DNA from: Phycisphaerae bacterium
GTDB taxonomy: Bacteria > Planctomycetota > Phycisphaerae > UBA1845 > UTPLA1
Length of the DNA stretch: 64,000 nt
Assembly: GCA_019636475.1 (NCBI GenBank)
Contig: JAHBXN010000004.1
Span: 372,001-436,000, forward strand
Direction: 5' to 3'
Part shown: positions 28,291-37,383 of the stretch, piece by piece
Numbering within the stretch: position 1 is the first letter of the stretch
Layout of the letters: every line of letters starts with the position of its first letter
The notes under the pieces: model-generated
Databases searched by the model: none
What the model was told of the DNA's origin: nothing
The model's input: the letters and a program-made list of their open reading frames with translations, nothing else
Translations under genes and position numbers: made by a program

Positions 28291-29427
28291 ATGATTGACA
28301 TCCTAACAAAATCCGAATATGATCCGCTGCCGATGCTCCGACGAGTCAACAATCCACGGAATCCTTATTTGAGCGAATCGCGTGAATGGCTGGAGCCTCC
28401 GCCAGCCGCGGAACTGGAAGTGTACGAGGAGTCGGCCAAATCGATTCTCTCGGAAAATGACAGCCCGGACATCCCGTTCCGCTGGTCGCTCAATCCCTAT
28501 CGCGGCTGCCAGCATGCCTGCGCATACTGCTACGCTCGGACCACGCATGAGTATCTGGGCATGGGGGCCGGGACCGACTTCGACACGCGGCTTGTCGCCA
28601 AAATAAATGCGCCGGATTTGCTCCGGGCGGCCTTTTCGAAGCGCGGCTGGTCACGCGAATCCATCTGTTTCTCCGGCGTCACGGATTGCTACCAGCCGAT
28701 CGAGGCGGTCTATCGACTCACACGCCGCTGCCTGGAGGTCTGTCTCGAGTTTCGAAATCCCGTATCGATCGTGACGAAAGGATGTCTCGTCCTCCGAGAT
28801 CTCGAACTCCTGGTGGAATTGCAGCGCCAAGCCGGTGCAAGGCTGTATCAGAGCGTTGCCTTCGCGGACGATCGAATGGCAAGACTCATCGAACCGCAGG
28901 CTCCGCCGCCTTCAAAGCGTTTTGAGGTCATGGCAAGGTTGCGCGAAGCGGGAATCCCCGTTGGCGTTATGGTCGCGCCGATCATTCCGGGCCTGAATGA
29001 CACGCAGGTTCCACAAATCCTGGAGGCTGCGGCTCGGTCGGGGGCTGCCTCCGCTGCCTACACGTCCTTGCGTTTGGCGCGGAATGTTGCTCCGGTTTTC
29101 CTTGATCGGATTCGCGAGTCGTTACCGCAGCGGGCCGATCGAATCGAGTCGAGGATTCGGGAAATGCGTTCGGGCCAGTTGAATGACCCGGCGTTCGGCG
29201 ATCGAATGAGCGGCCGAGGCGTCTATTGGGAGAGTATTGAGCGCCTGTTTCGCGTTTCTGCGGAGAAGTACGGCCTCGCATTGCCTGGAGATCGCCCAAA
29301 GCAAGCCCAGACTAAATCGCGCGGTTCCGGAAACGAGCCGGGTCGAAGAGGCCGGCCGCGTCGGTCGCGAGGAAATGACAGGTCGCTTCCTCTGTTTCCG
29401 GATCACCTGGGACCACCGCCCAGTTGA
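28291..29427 (+). CDS. PA0069-family radical SAM protein (SplB-like)
   Basis: A radical SAM enzyme of about 378 residues. The [4Fe-4S] motif is CQHACAYCYAR (CX3CX2C), preceded by NPYRGC as in the PA0069/SplB-related family. Further landmarks are ICFSGVTDCYQPIE, VSIVTKGCLVLRD and VGVMVAPIIPGLND. The last ~40 residues form a basic, Arg/Gly-rich tail, which may bind nucleic acid. Family members are widespread but their reaction is not established. Several starts are possible (28210, 28291, 28333); 28291 leaves the divergent methyltransferase promoter free. Confidence 0.82.
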   Translation: MIDILTKSEYDPLPMLRRVNNPRNPYLSESREWLEPPPAAELEVYEESAKSILSENDSPDIPFRWSLNPYRGCQHACAYCYARTTHEYLGMGAGTDFDTRLVAKINAPDLLRAAFSKRGWSRESICFSGVTDCYQPIEAVYRLTRRCLEVCLEFRNPVSIVTKGCLVLRDLELLVELQRQAGARLYQSVAFADDRMARLIEPQAPPPSKRFEVMARLREAGIPVGVMVAPIIPGLNDTQVPQILEAAARSGAASAAYTSLRLARNVAPVFLDRIRESLPQRADRIESRIREMRSGQLNDPAFGDRMSGRGVYWESIERLFRVSAEKYGLALPGDRPKQAQTKSRGSGNEPGRRGRPRRSRGNDRSLPLFPDHLGPPPS

Positions 29428-29620
29428 AGTGAATGCAGCGCCATCAGCCCGCAGCGCCGCGATCAGATGGGCGAAAGATGCCGATCTATCGGCACTTTTC
29501 CTGCGGCACTGGCGCCGCATCCTTGCTACTTTGCGCGATTCAAAATAGGCGCGAACCCCAAAACCGAAAGAGGTTTATCGCGGTTTCGCAAGAGTTGCAT
29601 GGGTGTCGTTGACGTGTCAA

Positions 29621-29694
29621 TGGGCGTTACAGGACTCGAACCTGTGACCTCGTGGATGTCGACCACGCGCTCTAGCCAACTGAGCTAAACGCCC
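29621..29694 (-). tRNA. tRNA-Val (anticodon GAC)
   Basis: The minus strand folds into a full cloverleaf. The acceptor arms GGGCGTT and AACGCCC pair with discriminator A, the D-stem is GCTC/GAGC, and the anticodon stem CGTGG/CCACG has loop TCGACAT (anticodon GAC). The T-arm is ACAGG-TTCGAGT-CCTGT. The 3' CCA is not encoded. Confidence 0.95.
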
Positions 29695-29992
29695 GATGAG
29701 ACCGATCGCGTCGGCCAAATCGACAGACCAAGCAGTGTCCCGTGCGGACGCTCTTCTGTCAACCAGTCCGTTCGCCCCGGCGAGTTTTCTCGCGAGAATA
29801 CTGGGTGCCGAATCCGTTCTGCGATCTCCATAGCCGCATGAAACGGCGATCCTCGCACGGCGCCAGATGCCCACCGGCGTCGGCTTGCGGAATTCAATGC
29901 GTACGTTGCCTCTTGCGGCGGCTTGACGGTTATCGCTCGATCGGTAACATAGATGATTCGTCGAGTGTTGCCCCCGGGCGTCGCTCGCGACC

Positions 29993-30065
<73 letters not shown>

Positions 30066-30277
30066 TCCGGCTAGAGCCATCTCCGTCTGGTTCGATACTT
30101 GCCGACTGCCTTTCCGCGTTTAAGTCCGCGGCGGGCGGGTGCCAGGCTTCCCTTACAGTTAAGATTGTCCGCATCAGCCGACCGATTTCATATGCCCGCC
30201 CTCATCGCTCTTTTCCCGCTCAGTCGATCAATTCCGCTACGAAGGCACCGATCGCCGCGAATGAGGTACGCACTCAT

Positions 30278-31519
30278 TTGAGAAATCCGTCAGGGAAAAC
30301 GGGGCTCTGGCTCGTAGGCGCCGCCGGCAATGTCGCCGCAACCGTGGCGGTCGGTCTGTCCGCGATGCGACTGAAACTTACTCCTCCCCTCGGTCTTGCG
30401 ACGGAATCTGCTCCGGTAGATCAACTCGATCTGGCACCACTGGACCGAATTGTTCTGGGCGGCCACGAGATCAGTAGTCGCACGGCCTTCGAAGCCGCGA
30501 ACGAACTGGCTGAGCGCAGCGGCGTTTTTACGGCGAAGATGCTTCGAGTCGTCGGGCCTGACTTGCGGCGTTTCGACCGGGAGATTCGCACGGGCCGGGT
30601 GGTACGCTCAGGTTCGGCGATCGGCCGGCTGGCCACGCGAGCCGGTGCGAGCCGCGCGTCCTCGGCTCGGTCAATAATCGATTCATTGCGTGCCGATTTA
30701 CGATCATTTGCCACCCGGAACCGGCTTGATCGGGTGGTCGTGGTGCATGTCGCATCGACTGAACCGCCGTTCCCATTGAAGCGCGTGCATTCGCGCTGGT
30801 CCAGCCTTAACAAAGCGCTGTCCGGTGTTGAGAGTCCACTGCCGGCGAGCAGCCTTTATGCCGTCGCCGCGATAGAGGAAGGCATGCCGTTCGTCGGGTT
30901 CACGCCGTCGCTGGGGTGCGATGTGCCCGGAATCATCGAATTGGCGGCCGCGCGCGGCGTGGGAATCATCGGGAGTGACGGCAAGACCGGTGAGACGCTG
31001 CTCAAGTCGGTGCTGGCACCGATGTTTCGAGATCGTCATTTCGAAATCGCGAGTTGGGTGGGGCACAACATCCTGGGAAATGGCGATGGCGCGGTTCTGG
31101 ATTCGGCCGCCAACAAGGCCTCCAAGCTGCGAAAGAAAGACAGCGTCATCGGATCAATCGTCGGCGGATCGCCGCGGACGCGCACGACGATCGAATATGT
31201 CGAGTCTCTGCATGATTGGAAAACGGCGTGGGATCATGTTCATTTCCGCGGCTTTCTCGGCGTGAAGATGATCCTGCAATTCATCTGGCAGGGGTGCGAT
31301 TCGATTCTCGCCGCGCCGCTCGTGATCGATCTGGCTCGTCTGGCCGAGTATCATGCTCGAAAGGGCCGTGCCGGAATCATGGCACATCTTGCCTGCTTCT
31401 TCAAATCGCCGATGGGCTCGACAGAGCACGATTTTTCGCGGCAGATGCACCTATTGCACGACTATGTGAAGGCTGACCTGGCTTCGAAACCGCGCAAGGC
31501 GTCAACAAAACACCGTTAA
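30278..31519 (+). CDS. ino1: Inositol-3-phosphate synthase
   Basis: Converts glucose 6-phosphate to 1L-myo-inositol 3-phosphate with NAD, the first step to inositol lipids and inositol-based solutes. The Rossmann motif is GAAGNVAATVAVGL; other family landmarks are GSDGKTGETLLKSVLAP with the catalytic lysine region, NILGNGDGAVLD, and HVHFRGFLGVKM. The frame is open from 30008, but that would overlap tRNA-Lys. The most plausible start is the TTG at 30278, with GAGG about 11 bases upstream and the conserved GLWLVGAAGN soon after, giving 413 residues. That start is tentative. No downstream inositol monophosphatase or phosphatidylinositol synthase gene is adjacent. Confidence 0.88.
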   Translation: MRNPSGKTGLWLVGAAGNVAATVAVGLSAMRLKLTPPLGLATESAPVDQLDLAPLDRIVLGGHEISSRTAFEAANELAERSGVFTAKMLRVVGPDLRRFDREIRTGRVVRSGSAIGRLATRAGASRASSARSIIDSLRADLRSFATRNRLDRVVVVHVASTEPPFPLKRVHSRWSSLNKALSGVESPLPASSLYAVAAIEEGMPFVGFTPSLGCDVPGIIELAAARGVGIIGSDGKTGETLLKSVLAPMFRDRHFEIASWVGHNILGNGDGAVLDSAANKASKLRKKDSVIGSIVGGSPRTRTTIEYVESLHDWKTAWDHVHFRGFLGVKMILQFIWQGCDSILAAPLVIDLARLAEYHARKGRAGIMAHLACFFKSPMGSTEHDFSRQMHLLHDYVKADLASKPRKASTKHR

Positions 31520-31532
31520 GCACGGTTGATCG

Positions 31533-31571
31533 GCCGGCCTGTCGGCCCATCGGCTCAGGGGTCGGGCCGGC
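31533..31571. terminator. Possible shared terminator stem between convergent ino1 and the Cys/Met enzyme
   Basis: GCCGGCC (31533-31539) pairs with GGCCGGC (31565-31571) in the 62-base gap between two convergent stops. The loop is long (25 bases) and there is no clear T-run, so support is weak. Confidence 0.3.
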
Positions 31572-31581
31572 GTAAGGCAGT

Positions 31582-32748
31582 TCACGCACCCACGCGTGCC
31601 GCGCCCGCCACATGAGAGAACGCCTGATCGAGGTCATCGATCAGGTCTTCCGCATCCTCGATGCCGATGCTCAGCCGCAGCAGGCCCCCGGTGATTCCTC
31701 TGGCCTCGCGCTCGGCAGCCGGAATGCTGGCGTGCGTCATGGTCGCCGGATGGCCGATCAGGCTTTCGACGCCTCCCAGGCTTTCAGCGAGTGCGAAGAG
31801 ACGGGTCTTACCGGCGATTTGCCGGGCCGCTGCTTCGCCGCCGCGGATCACGAAAGAGACCATTCCGCCGAAACCGCGCATCTGTCGCCGTGCGAGCGCA
31901 TGCTGCGGATGCGATGCAAGGCCGGGGTAAATGACTTTTTCGACGGCCGGGTGATTCGCGAGAAATTCGGCCACGCGCATCGCATGATTACAATGCGCTT
32001 CCATCCGGACTGCCAGCGTCTTCACACCGCGCAGAACAAGCCATGAATCGAATGCGCCGGGCACTGCACCCACCGCATTCTGATGGTATTTGATGGTTGA
32101 ATAGTGATTCGCGTCGTTCAGGCAGACCGCGCCGCCCACCACGTCCGAATGACCACCGACGTATTTCGTCGTGCTGTGCACCACGATGTCAGCGCCGAGT
32201 TCCAGGGGCTGCTGCAAATAGGGGCTCGCGAATGTGTTATCGACGACCACAATCGCCCCGGCTTTCTTGGCCGCATCCGCGACCGCGGCGATATCGACGA
32301 GACTCAGAAGCGGGTTGGTTGGCGTCTCGATCCAGATCATCCGGGTTCGCGGCGTGATTGCGCGGCGAACATTGTCCAGTTGCGTCATGTCCACCCACGA
32401 ATAGCTGATGCCATAACGCTTGAGCACCAGTTCAAAGAGGCGATAGGTGCCCCCGTAGACGTCATCGGCGCAGATCACATGATCGCCCGGATTCAGCAGC
32501 TTCATGACGCAGTCGGCTGCGGCGGTGCCGGAGGCAAAGGCCAGTCCGTGCGCGGCGCCTTCCAGCGAGGCGAGGCACGTCTCGAGTGCCGCACGCGTCG
32601 GATTGCCCGTCCGTGAATACTCGAATCCCTTGTGCTGGCCGATGCCGTCCTGGGTGTAGGTGGACGTCTGGTAGATCGGAACGATCGTGGCGCCGGTCGC
32701 GGGATCTGCTTCCTGACCGGCATGAATGGCGCGTGTCGCGAATTTCAT
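31582..32748 (-). CDS. Cystathionine gamma-synthase/gamma-lyase family PLP enzyme
   Basis: A 388-residue enzyme of the Cys/Met metabolism PLP family. Visible are the YSRTGNPTR motif that binds the cofactor phosphate of a neighbouring subunit, the stacking tyrosine in ADDVYGGTYR, VVDNTFASPYLQQP, and the Schiff-base lysine in HSTTKYVGGHSDVVGG. GGGAG lies eight bases before the ATG at 32748. Sequence alone does not separate gamma-synthase (MetB) from gamma-lyase (MccB), which share these motifs; the C-terminal EREARGITGGLLRLSIGIED is common to both. It converges on ino1. Role in transsulfuration is well supported, direction is not. Confidence 0.9.
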   Translation of the reverse strand: MKFATRAIHAGQEADPATGATIVPIYQTSTYTQDGIGQHKGFEYSRTGNPTRAALETCLASLEGAAHGLAFASGTAAADCVMKLLNPGDHVICADDVYGGTYRLFELVLKRYGISYSWVDMTQLDNVRRAITPRTRMIWIETPTNPLLSLVDIAAVADAAKKAGAIVVVDNTFASPYLQQPLELGADIVVHSTTKYVGGHSDVVGGAVCLNDANHYSTIKYHQNAVGAVPGAFDSWLVLRGVKTLAVRMEAHCNHAMRVAEFLANHPAVEKVIYPGLASHPQHALARRQMRGFGGMVSFVIRGGEAAARQIAGKTRLFALAESLGGVESLIGHPATMTHASIPAAEREARGITGGLLRLSIGIEDAEDLIDDLDQAFSHVAGAARVGA

Positions 32749-32883
32749 TAGAGAGTCTCCCGGGTCAAACCCTGTTGTTGCATCATATCAGCCGCTGAAG
32801 GCTCGTGCGAGTGTGCCCGGGGCGATCGATTGCATGATTTCCGCACACGGCGTCATCGGAACGTGGCGTTACAATGTCGGATC

Positions 32884-33273
32884 ATGGCGGCAGGATTGGA
32901 CAAATGGAGGAAACATCGATTAAGCGGGCGCAAGGCTTTTGCCCGCGTATTTTCCGCGCGACATTCGGCGGCGAATCGCAGCGTCGTGGTCTATGCACTG
33001 TGCAACGACGTGGGTCGCACGCGGATGGGCATCTCGATCGGCCGCAAATGTGGAGGGGCGGTCGTGCGGAACCGAATCAAGCGTTGGTTTCGTGAGGCGT
33101 TTCGCGCGCGGTACGACGAATTGCCGCGAGGAGTTGATTTGATCGTAATCCCTCGGCCCGGCGCGATTCAAAAGCTCGAGGACTGCGTCCGGTCGTTGCT
33201 TTCAGTCGCGGACCGGGCGGTCCAGCGGCAGGCTCGTTCCGCCGGCGGCTTGAAGGCTGAGCCGCTTGACTGA
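32884..33273 (+). CDS. rnpA: Ribonuclease P protein component
   Basis: The small basic protein subunit of RNase P, which helps the RNA subunit mature tRNA 5' ends. About 129 residues from the ATG at 32884 (MAAGLDKWRKHRLSG). The family signature is clear: HRLSGRKAFARVF at the N-terminus and the RNR region in GISIGRKCGGAVVRNRIKRWFREAFR. An upstream ATG at 32830 would add 18 untypical residues. In most bacteria rnpA follows rpmH and precedes yidC; neither is here. A terminator follows about 240 bases downstream. Confidence 0.92.
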   Translation: MAAGLDKWRKHRLSGRKAFARVFSARHSAANRSVVVYALCNDVGRTRMGISIGRKCGGAVVRNRIKRWFREAFRARYDELPRGVDLIVIPRPGAIQKLEDCVRSLLSVADRAVQRQARSAGGLKAEPLD

Positions 33274-33576
33274 GTGAGGGGAGGAGCGGTGGCGGTCCGC
33301 CTTTCGCCGAGTTCCATTTTCTCGGACGCACAGCGGGACATGGCCCGTTGAATCGCGAGACTTTAGTTAAGTCGCGCCGAAGCGGAACCGATTTGGATAT
33401 CGGGTTTCGGCGATTCGACTTTTTTCGCAGCCGAATCGGCGAAATTCCGAACAATCAAGCCCACTAACCGCTGCCGCGTCCTTGTTGATGCGGACTTGCG
33501 GTCTTCCCACCAGGCCGCGGCCTCTTCATTGAGGTCGCGGCTTTTCTTCAAATCGGATTCCTTCGACCGGAGATTA
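33274..33576. other. Non-coding stretch after rnpA with hairpins
   Basis: No convincing gene. It holds a near-perfect 12-bp inverted repeat (33406-33417 with 33432-33443, one mismatch) and the terminator at 33514-33548. A 62-codon minus-strand frame at 33363-33551 has no ribosome site and reads through the terminator stem. Confidence 0.55.
33514..33548 (+). terminator. Intrinsic terminator downstream of rnpA
   Basis: GCCGCGGCCTC (33514-33524) pairs with GAGGTCGCGGC (33531-33541), 11 bp with one G-U, loop TTCATT, followed by TTTTCTT. It points in the direction of rnpA. Confidence 0.75.
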
Positions 33577-34797
33577 TCAATCGTGTCGCAGCGCCTCGAT
33601 CGGGTTCAGCCCCGCGGCCCGACGAGCCGGAAGCAATCCGAATATCACACCGACGCCCGCACTGAAGACAAATGCGATGATGACGATCGCAGGCGAAAGG
33701 AGTGGATGTACTCCGATTTGATTCGAGATGCCGATCGCTCCGGCAATTCCCAGTGCGATTCCGACGGCGCCGCCGGCTGTCGAGATGACCGATGCCTCAA
33801 TGAGAAACTGGCGATTGATCGCCTTGGTGGACGCTCCGATCGCCATGCGGATCCCGATCTCGCGCGTGCGTTCGGTGACACTGACGAGCATGATGTTCAT
33901 GATGCCCACGCCGCCGACGAGCAGACTGACCAGGGCAAGAAAGAACATCAGCAGCGTCATCTGATCGCTGATCTGGCGTGCCTGTTCTTCCTTCTCCTTG
34001 AGCGTCGTGACCTTGAAGTCCTGCTCGTCACCTTCGGCGATGCGATGTCGTTGGCGCAGTAGATCGGTAATCTGCTGCACGGCGATCTCGACTTCTTCGT
34101 CGCTTCGGGCGGAACAGAGAATGGCGTTCGGTTCCGGCACGTTCCGCAGGTCGCGCAGTACGATCGGCAGCGGAATGATAATCGCATTGTCCTCATCCAT
34201 GCCGAGCGGATTGACGCCTTTGCCTTCAAGTATGCCGACAACCTTGAACGAGAGCTGGCCGATGCGAACCGTGCGGTTGATCGGGTTTCGGTCGCCGAAC
34301 AAATCGCGCAGGGCCGTCTGCCCGAGGAGGCAGACCCGCCGAGGTGCGACGATGTCGAACGGCTCCAGATCGCGCCCTTCGGAAACGCTCCAGTTGCGAA
34401 TGGCTGTGTATTCGTGGTTGGCGCCGGTCAGGCTCACAACCGCGTTTCCGTATTCGCTGACGATCGGCATGGTTCCGCCTTCGACGCCGGTGGTCATTGC
34501 GACGGCATCACACTCCAGCGCGATGGCCTCTGCATCAGCGCGGGAAATCGTGCTCGCTGATCGCACGCCGGTGGTTCGGTTCCGGCCGGTCTGCTCGCTC
34601 ACGACGAACATCATGTTCTTGCCGGCTTTGCGGATGTCCCCGATGAGCGAGTCTTTCACGCCCTGCACCACGCATACGCAGATGATTACAACCGAGACCC
34701 CCATGATCATGCCGATCATCGTGAGAAAGCTTCGCAGGCGGTGACGCCACAGTTCGCGAAGCCCCATCTTGAAGCATTCGATCCAGAGCGTGAACAT
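33577..34797 (-). CDS. MacB-type ABC transporter permease
   Basis: A 406-residue inner-membrane permease of the FtsX/MacB superfamily. One transmembrane segment near residues 20-45 (SFLTMIGMIMGVSVVIICVC), a large periplasmic domain (about 50-280), then three segments near the C-terminus, with VTERTREIGIRMAIGAS between the first two of them. It starts four bases after the ATPase gene; its AGGAG site lies inside the end of that gene. With the ATPase and the HlyD-like protein it forms a MacAB-type exporter that could expel a small molecule, peptide or lipoprotein. No TolC-type outer membrane gene is adjacent. Confidence 0.92.
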   Translation of the reverse strand: MFTLWIECFKMGLRELWRHRLRSFLTMIGMIMGVSVVIICVCVVQGVKDSLIGDIRKAGKNMMFVVSEQTGRNRTTGVRSASTISRADAEAIALECDAVAMTTGVEGGTMPIVSEYGNAVVSLTGANHEYTAIRNWSVSEGRDLEPFDIVAPRRVCLLGQTALRDLFGDRNPINRTVRIGQLSFKVVGILEGKGVNPLGMDEDNAIIIPLPIVLRDLRNVPEPNAILCSARSDEEVEIAVQQITDLLRQRHRIAEGDEQDFKVTTLKEKEEQARQISDQMTLLMFFLALVSLLVGGVGIMNIMLVSVTERTREIGIRMAIGASTKAINRQFLIEASVISTAGGAVGIALGIAGAIGISNQIGVHPLLSPAIVIIAFVFSAGVGVIFGLLPARRAAGLNPIEALRHD

Positions 34798-34800
34798 CGG

Positions 34801-35610
34801 CTAGATCTCCTGCATCGAAAGGGCGCGAACGTCCGGCACGTTCGGACCGCCGCGGCGGGGCGTGGGTCGGTCGTAGATGATGCGACCATCCTTCAGAATG
34901 ATCGTCCGTTCGGCGACGGTCGCGACGCCGGGGTCGTGCGTGACAAGGATGATCGTGATCTTCTCCTGTTCATGCAGATTGGCCATGATTTTCAGAATCT
35001 CGGCGCTGGTGTGACTGTCCAGATTGCCCGTCGGCTCGTCGGCAAGCAGAACGCGAGGGTTGTTCACCAGCGAACGCGCGATGGCCACACGCTGCTGTTG
35101 CCCGCCGGAAAGCTCCGATGGCAGGTGGTTGGCACGATCAGCAAGGTGCACCTTGTCGAGCGCGGCCAGTGCGGCGTCACGCCGTTTCCGGGTCGGCACA
35201 CCGGCGTAAATCATGGGCAGTTCGACATTCTCCACCGCAGTGCTGCGCGCCAGCAGGTTGAAATTCTGAAAAATGAAGCCGATGTACTCATTCCTTAGCG
35301 CGGCCAGCTCATCCTTGCTCAACCGGCTGGTGAGCCGGCCGGCGATCTTGAATGTGCCGCGGGTCGGGACATCCAGCGCACCGAGGATGTTGAGCAGGGT
35401 TGATTTGCCGGAACCGCTGGCCCCCATGATGGCGACATATTCGCCCTCAACAATGTCCACATCCAGGCCGCGAAGCGCGTGAACCGCGTTCGCGCCGCTT
35501 TCATAAATCTTGTGGAGCTCGCGCAGCGCCACCATGACCGGAAGCGATGGGTCGCTGACAGTGGAGATGATCTTGTCGCCGGCTGTCGTTGAAGAAGCGG
35601 ACTTGGACAC
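34801..35610 (-). CDS. MacB/LolD-type ABC transporter ATP-binding protein
   Basis: The ATPase subunit, 269 residues. Walker [11 protein letters not shown]-loop IFQNFNLL, signature [12 protein letters not shown], Walker [13 protein letters not shown] and the H-loop THD are all intact. The subfamily (MacB/LolD) is set by the long [22 protein letters not shown] region. GTG start at 35610 with AGG six bases upstream. The ~25-residue N-terminus before the conserved part is unusual for LolD. It is the middle gene of a three-gene unit: HlyD-like protein, ATPase, permease. Confidence 0.93.
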   Translation of the reverse strand: MSKSASSTTAGDKIISTVSDPSLPVMVALRELHKIYESGANAVHALRGLDVDIVEGEYVAIMGASGSGKSTLLNILGALDVPTRGTFKIAGRLTSRLSKDELAALRNEYIGFIFQNFNLLARSTAVENVELPMIYAGVPTRKRRDAALAALDKVHLADRANHLPSELSGGQQQRVAIARSLVNNPRVLLADEPTGNLDSHTSAEILKIMANLHEQEKITIILVTHDPGVATVAERTIILKDGRIIYDRPTPRRGGPNVPDVRALSMQEI

Positions 35611-35679
35611 GGGTACCTTTTCACATCGGCGGCGGCCGGGCGATTGATGCGCGACGTACGCCCTTCGGTTGGCCGCAGG

Positions 35680-37086
35680 CTAGTTCAGGGAACGATTGCT
35701 CGGGTTTGCCTGGCGCAGCGCTTCCTTGAAGTCGAAACCGCCGGAGGCCTTCTGTACGAACTTGGTTACGTAGGAATCTCCAGCCGCGCCGCCCGCGAGG
35801 ATCTCGGTGAACACGTTGTCAGTAATGCCGACCCACATGGGGACGACCTTCCAGCCGGCCGTGCCGACGTCGTATTTCCAGGCAATCTCCTTCGCGCAGT
35901 AATTCATTTTTTGGCCGTCGCTGGTCCTCGGTTCCGGTGGATAGACAGCCGCATCGAGAAGCTTGCGGATATCCTGCGGCGGCAGCGGCGGTTTGAACCG
36001 CAGGGCCGAGTTGGGCACGCGCGCCGTGCTGGGCCGCACCTCGCATTCGATGACGACGTTAACAGACATGCCGGGCAGTAGTGTGTGCCGCGCGTCGTTC
36101 TGGACTTCCATCGTGACGGTGTAGGTCGTCACACCCTGGACATTCTCGGGGTGGTTGCGCTTGTGCAGAATCGTGCCGTCGAACTCCGCGGTCTGTTTGC
36201 CTTCGACCTTGAACTTGGCCTTCTGTCCCACATCAATGTGAACGATGTCCGTTTCGCTCACCTTCGCGTTGACCCGGACGCGATCGAGGCTGGGGGCCAG
36301 CAGGAAAAGCGGCGGCGTTGTCAAAGCCGCGATGACCGTCGCGCCCTTTTCTTCGAATCGCTTCAGGACGATCCCGTCGATCGGAGATCGAATGATGCAC
36401 CTTTCCACGCGGGCTTCGGTGGTCTCAAAATTCGCCTGCGCCAGCGCCGCTGCCGCGCGAGCCTGCTCAAGTGCCTGCTCCGCGCGCCGGACGAGGAATA
36501 TCTCATTACTCTTCGCCTGATTGTATCGAGCCTCGGCCAGGCGCGTGTTGGCATCGGACTGAAGGAACGATGCCTTGGCGACGATCATTTCATACTCCGG
36601 GGCGTTGCTCTCATCATAGAGCCTTTTCGTTCGTTCCCAGCCGAATTTTGCCTGATCCAGAGCTGCAAGGGTTTGGTCCCACTGGGCTTTGGCCTGGGCC
36701 GTGAGCACCGGCAAAATCGCTTTCTGCTCTTCAAGCACGACTGTCGCATCGGCGACCAGGCTTCGGGTGCGCTCCAGTTCAGCCAGGGACTTGGCGTGAT
36801 CCGCGTTGGCCAATTCCGGATCGATACGGCATATGATCTGGTCTTTCGTCACCGGGTCGTCGTGATCCACCGTCATTTCGATGATTTTGCCGGTCGTTTC
36901 GCAACCGACGACGACGCTGGTCAGAGGCTCGATGTTTCCGAGCGTCTCGATCGTCATCGTGACTGATCCGGTATCCACATCAACCGTCGTCACATCGAAT
37001 TCGGGGCCGGACTTCCCGAAGACCTGAAAGGCAAACACCGCGAGGCCTATCAGGACCGTCGCCACAATCCACTTCCAATATCGCAT
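35680..37086 (-). CDS. HlyD/MacA-type membrane fusion protein
   Basis: Periplasmic adaptor that links the ABC permease to an outer membrane channel. About 468 residues. The N-terminal anchor is WKWIVATVLIGLAVFAF, then a lipoyl-like half (GNIEPLTSVVVGCETTGKI), a long coiled-coil hairpin (about 100-215), the second lipoyl half (IIRSPIDGIVLKR) and a beta-barrel domain. The C-terminus has an added ~70-residue part after SALRFKPPLPP. The ATG at 37086 comes directly before the anchor; a frame extension to 37125 is possible. First gene of the exporter operon. Confidence 0.9.
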   Translation of the reverse strand: MRYWKWIVATVLIGLAVFAFQVFGKSGPEFDVTTVDVDTGSVTMTIETLGNIEPLTSVVVGCETTGKIIEMTVDHDDPVTKDQIICRIDPELANADHAKSLAELERTRSLVADATVVLEEQKAILPVLTAQAKAQWDQTLAALDQAKFGWERTKRLYDESNAPEYEMIVAKASFLQSDANTRLAEARYNQAKSNEIFLVRRAEQALEQARAAAALAQANFETTEARVERCIIRSPIDGIVLKRFEEKGATVIAALTTPPLFLLAPSLDRVRVNAKVSETDIVHIDVGQKAKFKVEGKQTAEFDGTILHKRNHPENVQGVTTYTVTMEVQNDARHTLLPGMSVNVVIECEVRPSTARVPNSALRFKPPLPPQDIRKLLDAAVYPPEPRTSDGQKMNYCAKEIAWKYDVGTAGWKVVPMWVGITDNVFTEILAGGAAGDSYVTKFVQKASGGFDFKEALRQANPSNRSLN

Positions 37087-37383
37087 GTAGGCAGATTCCA
37101 AATCGCCGACAGCCGGTCGATGCACCGGTCGCCATTCGACGGGGCATCGCCAGTTGATGTCGGCAACGGAGTTTAATTCAAGGATGGGGGGTCGCCAACC
37201 GGTGCGGCCGACGCAGGCGACAAATCAGCGTGCCGCCGTTGGAAAAGGCTATGTGAATTAGTCACCGACGCGGTGCAGGACGCATGAAATCCGAACGAGC
37301 CGTGGAACCAAGCCCGATTCGATCCGATCCGACGCGGCGCGCCGGCCGGGCGGCTGCCGATCGCAGTTTCGAACATACTCCGA

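Noticed and set aside
33363-33551. Minus-strand frame of 62 codons
   Set aside because: Covers the rnpA terminator stem and has no ribosome site; sequence not convincing as a protein.
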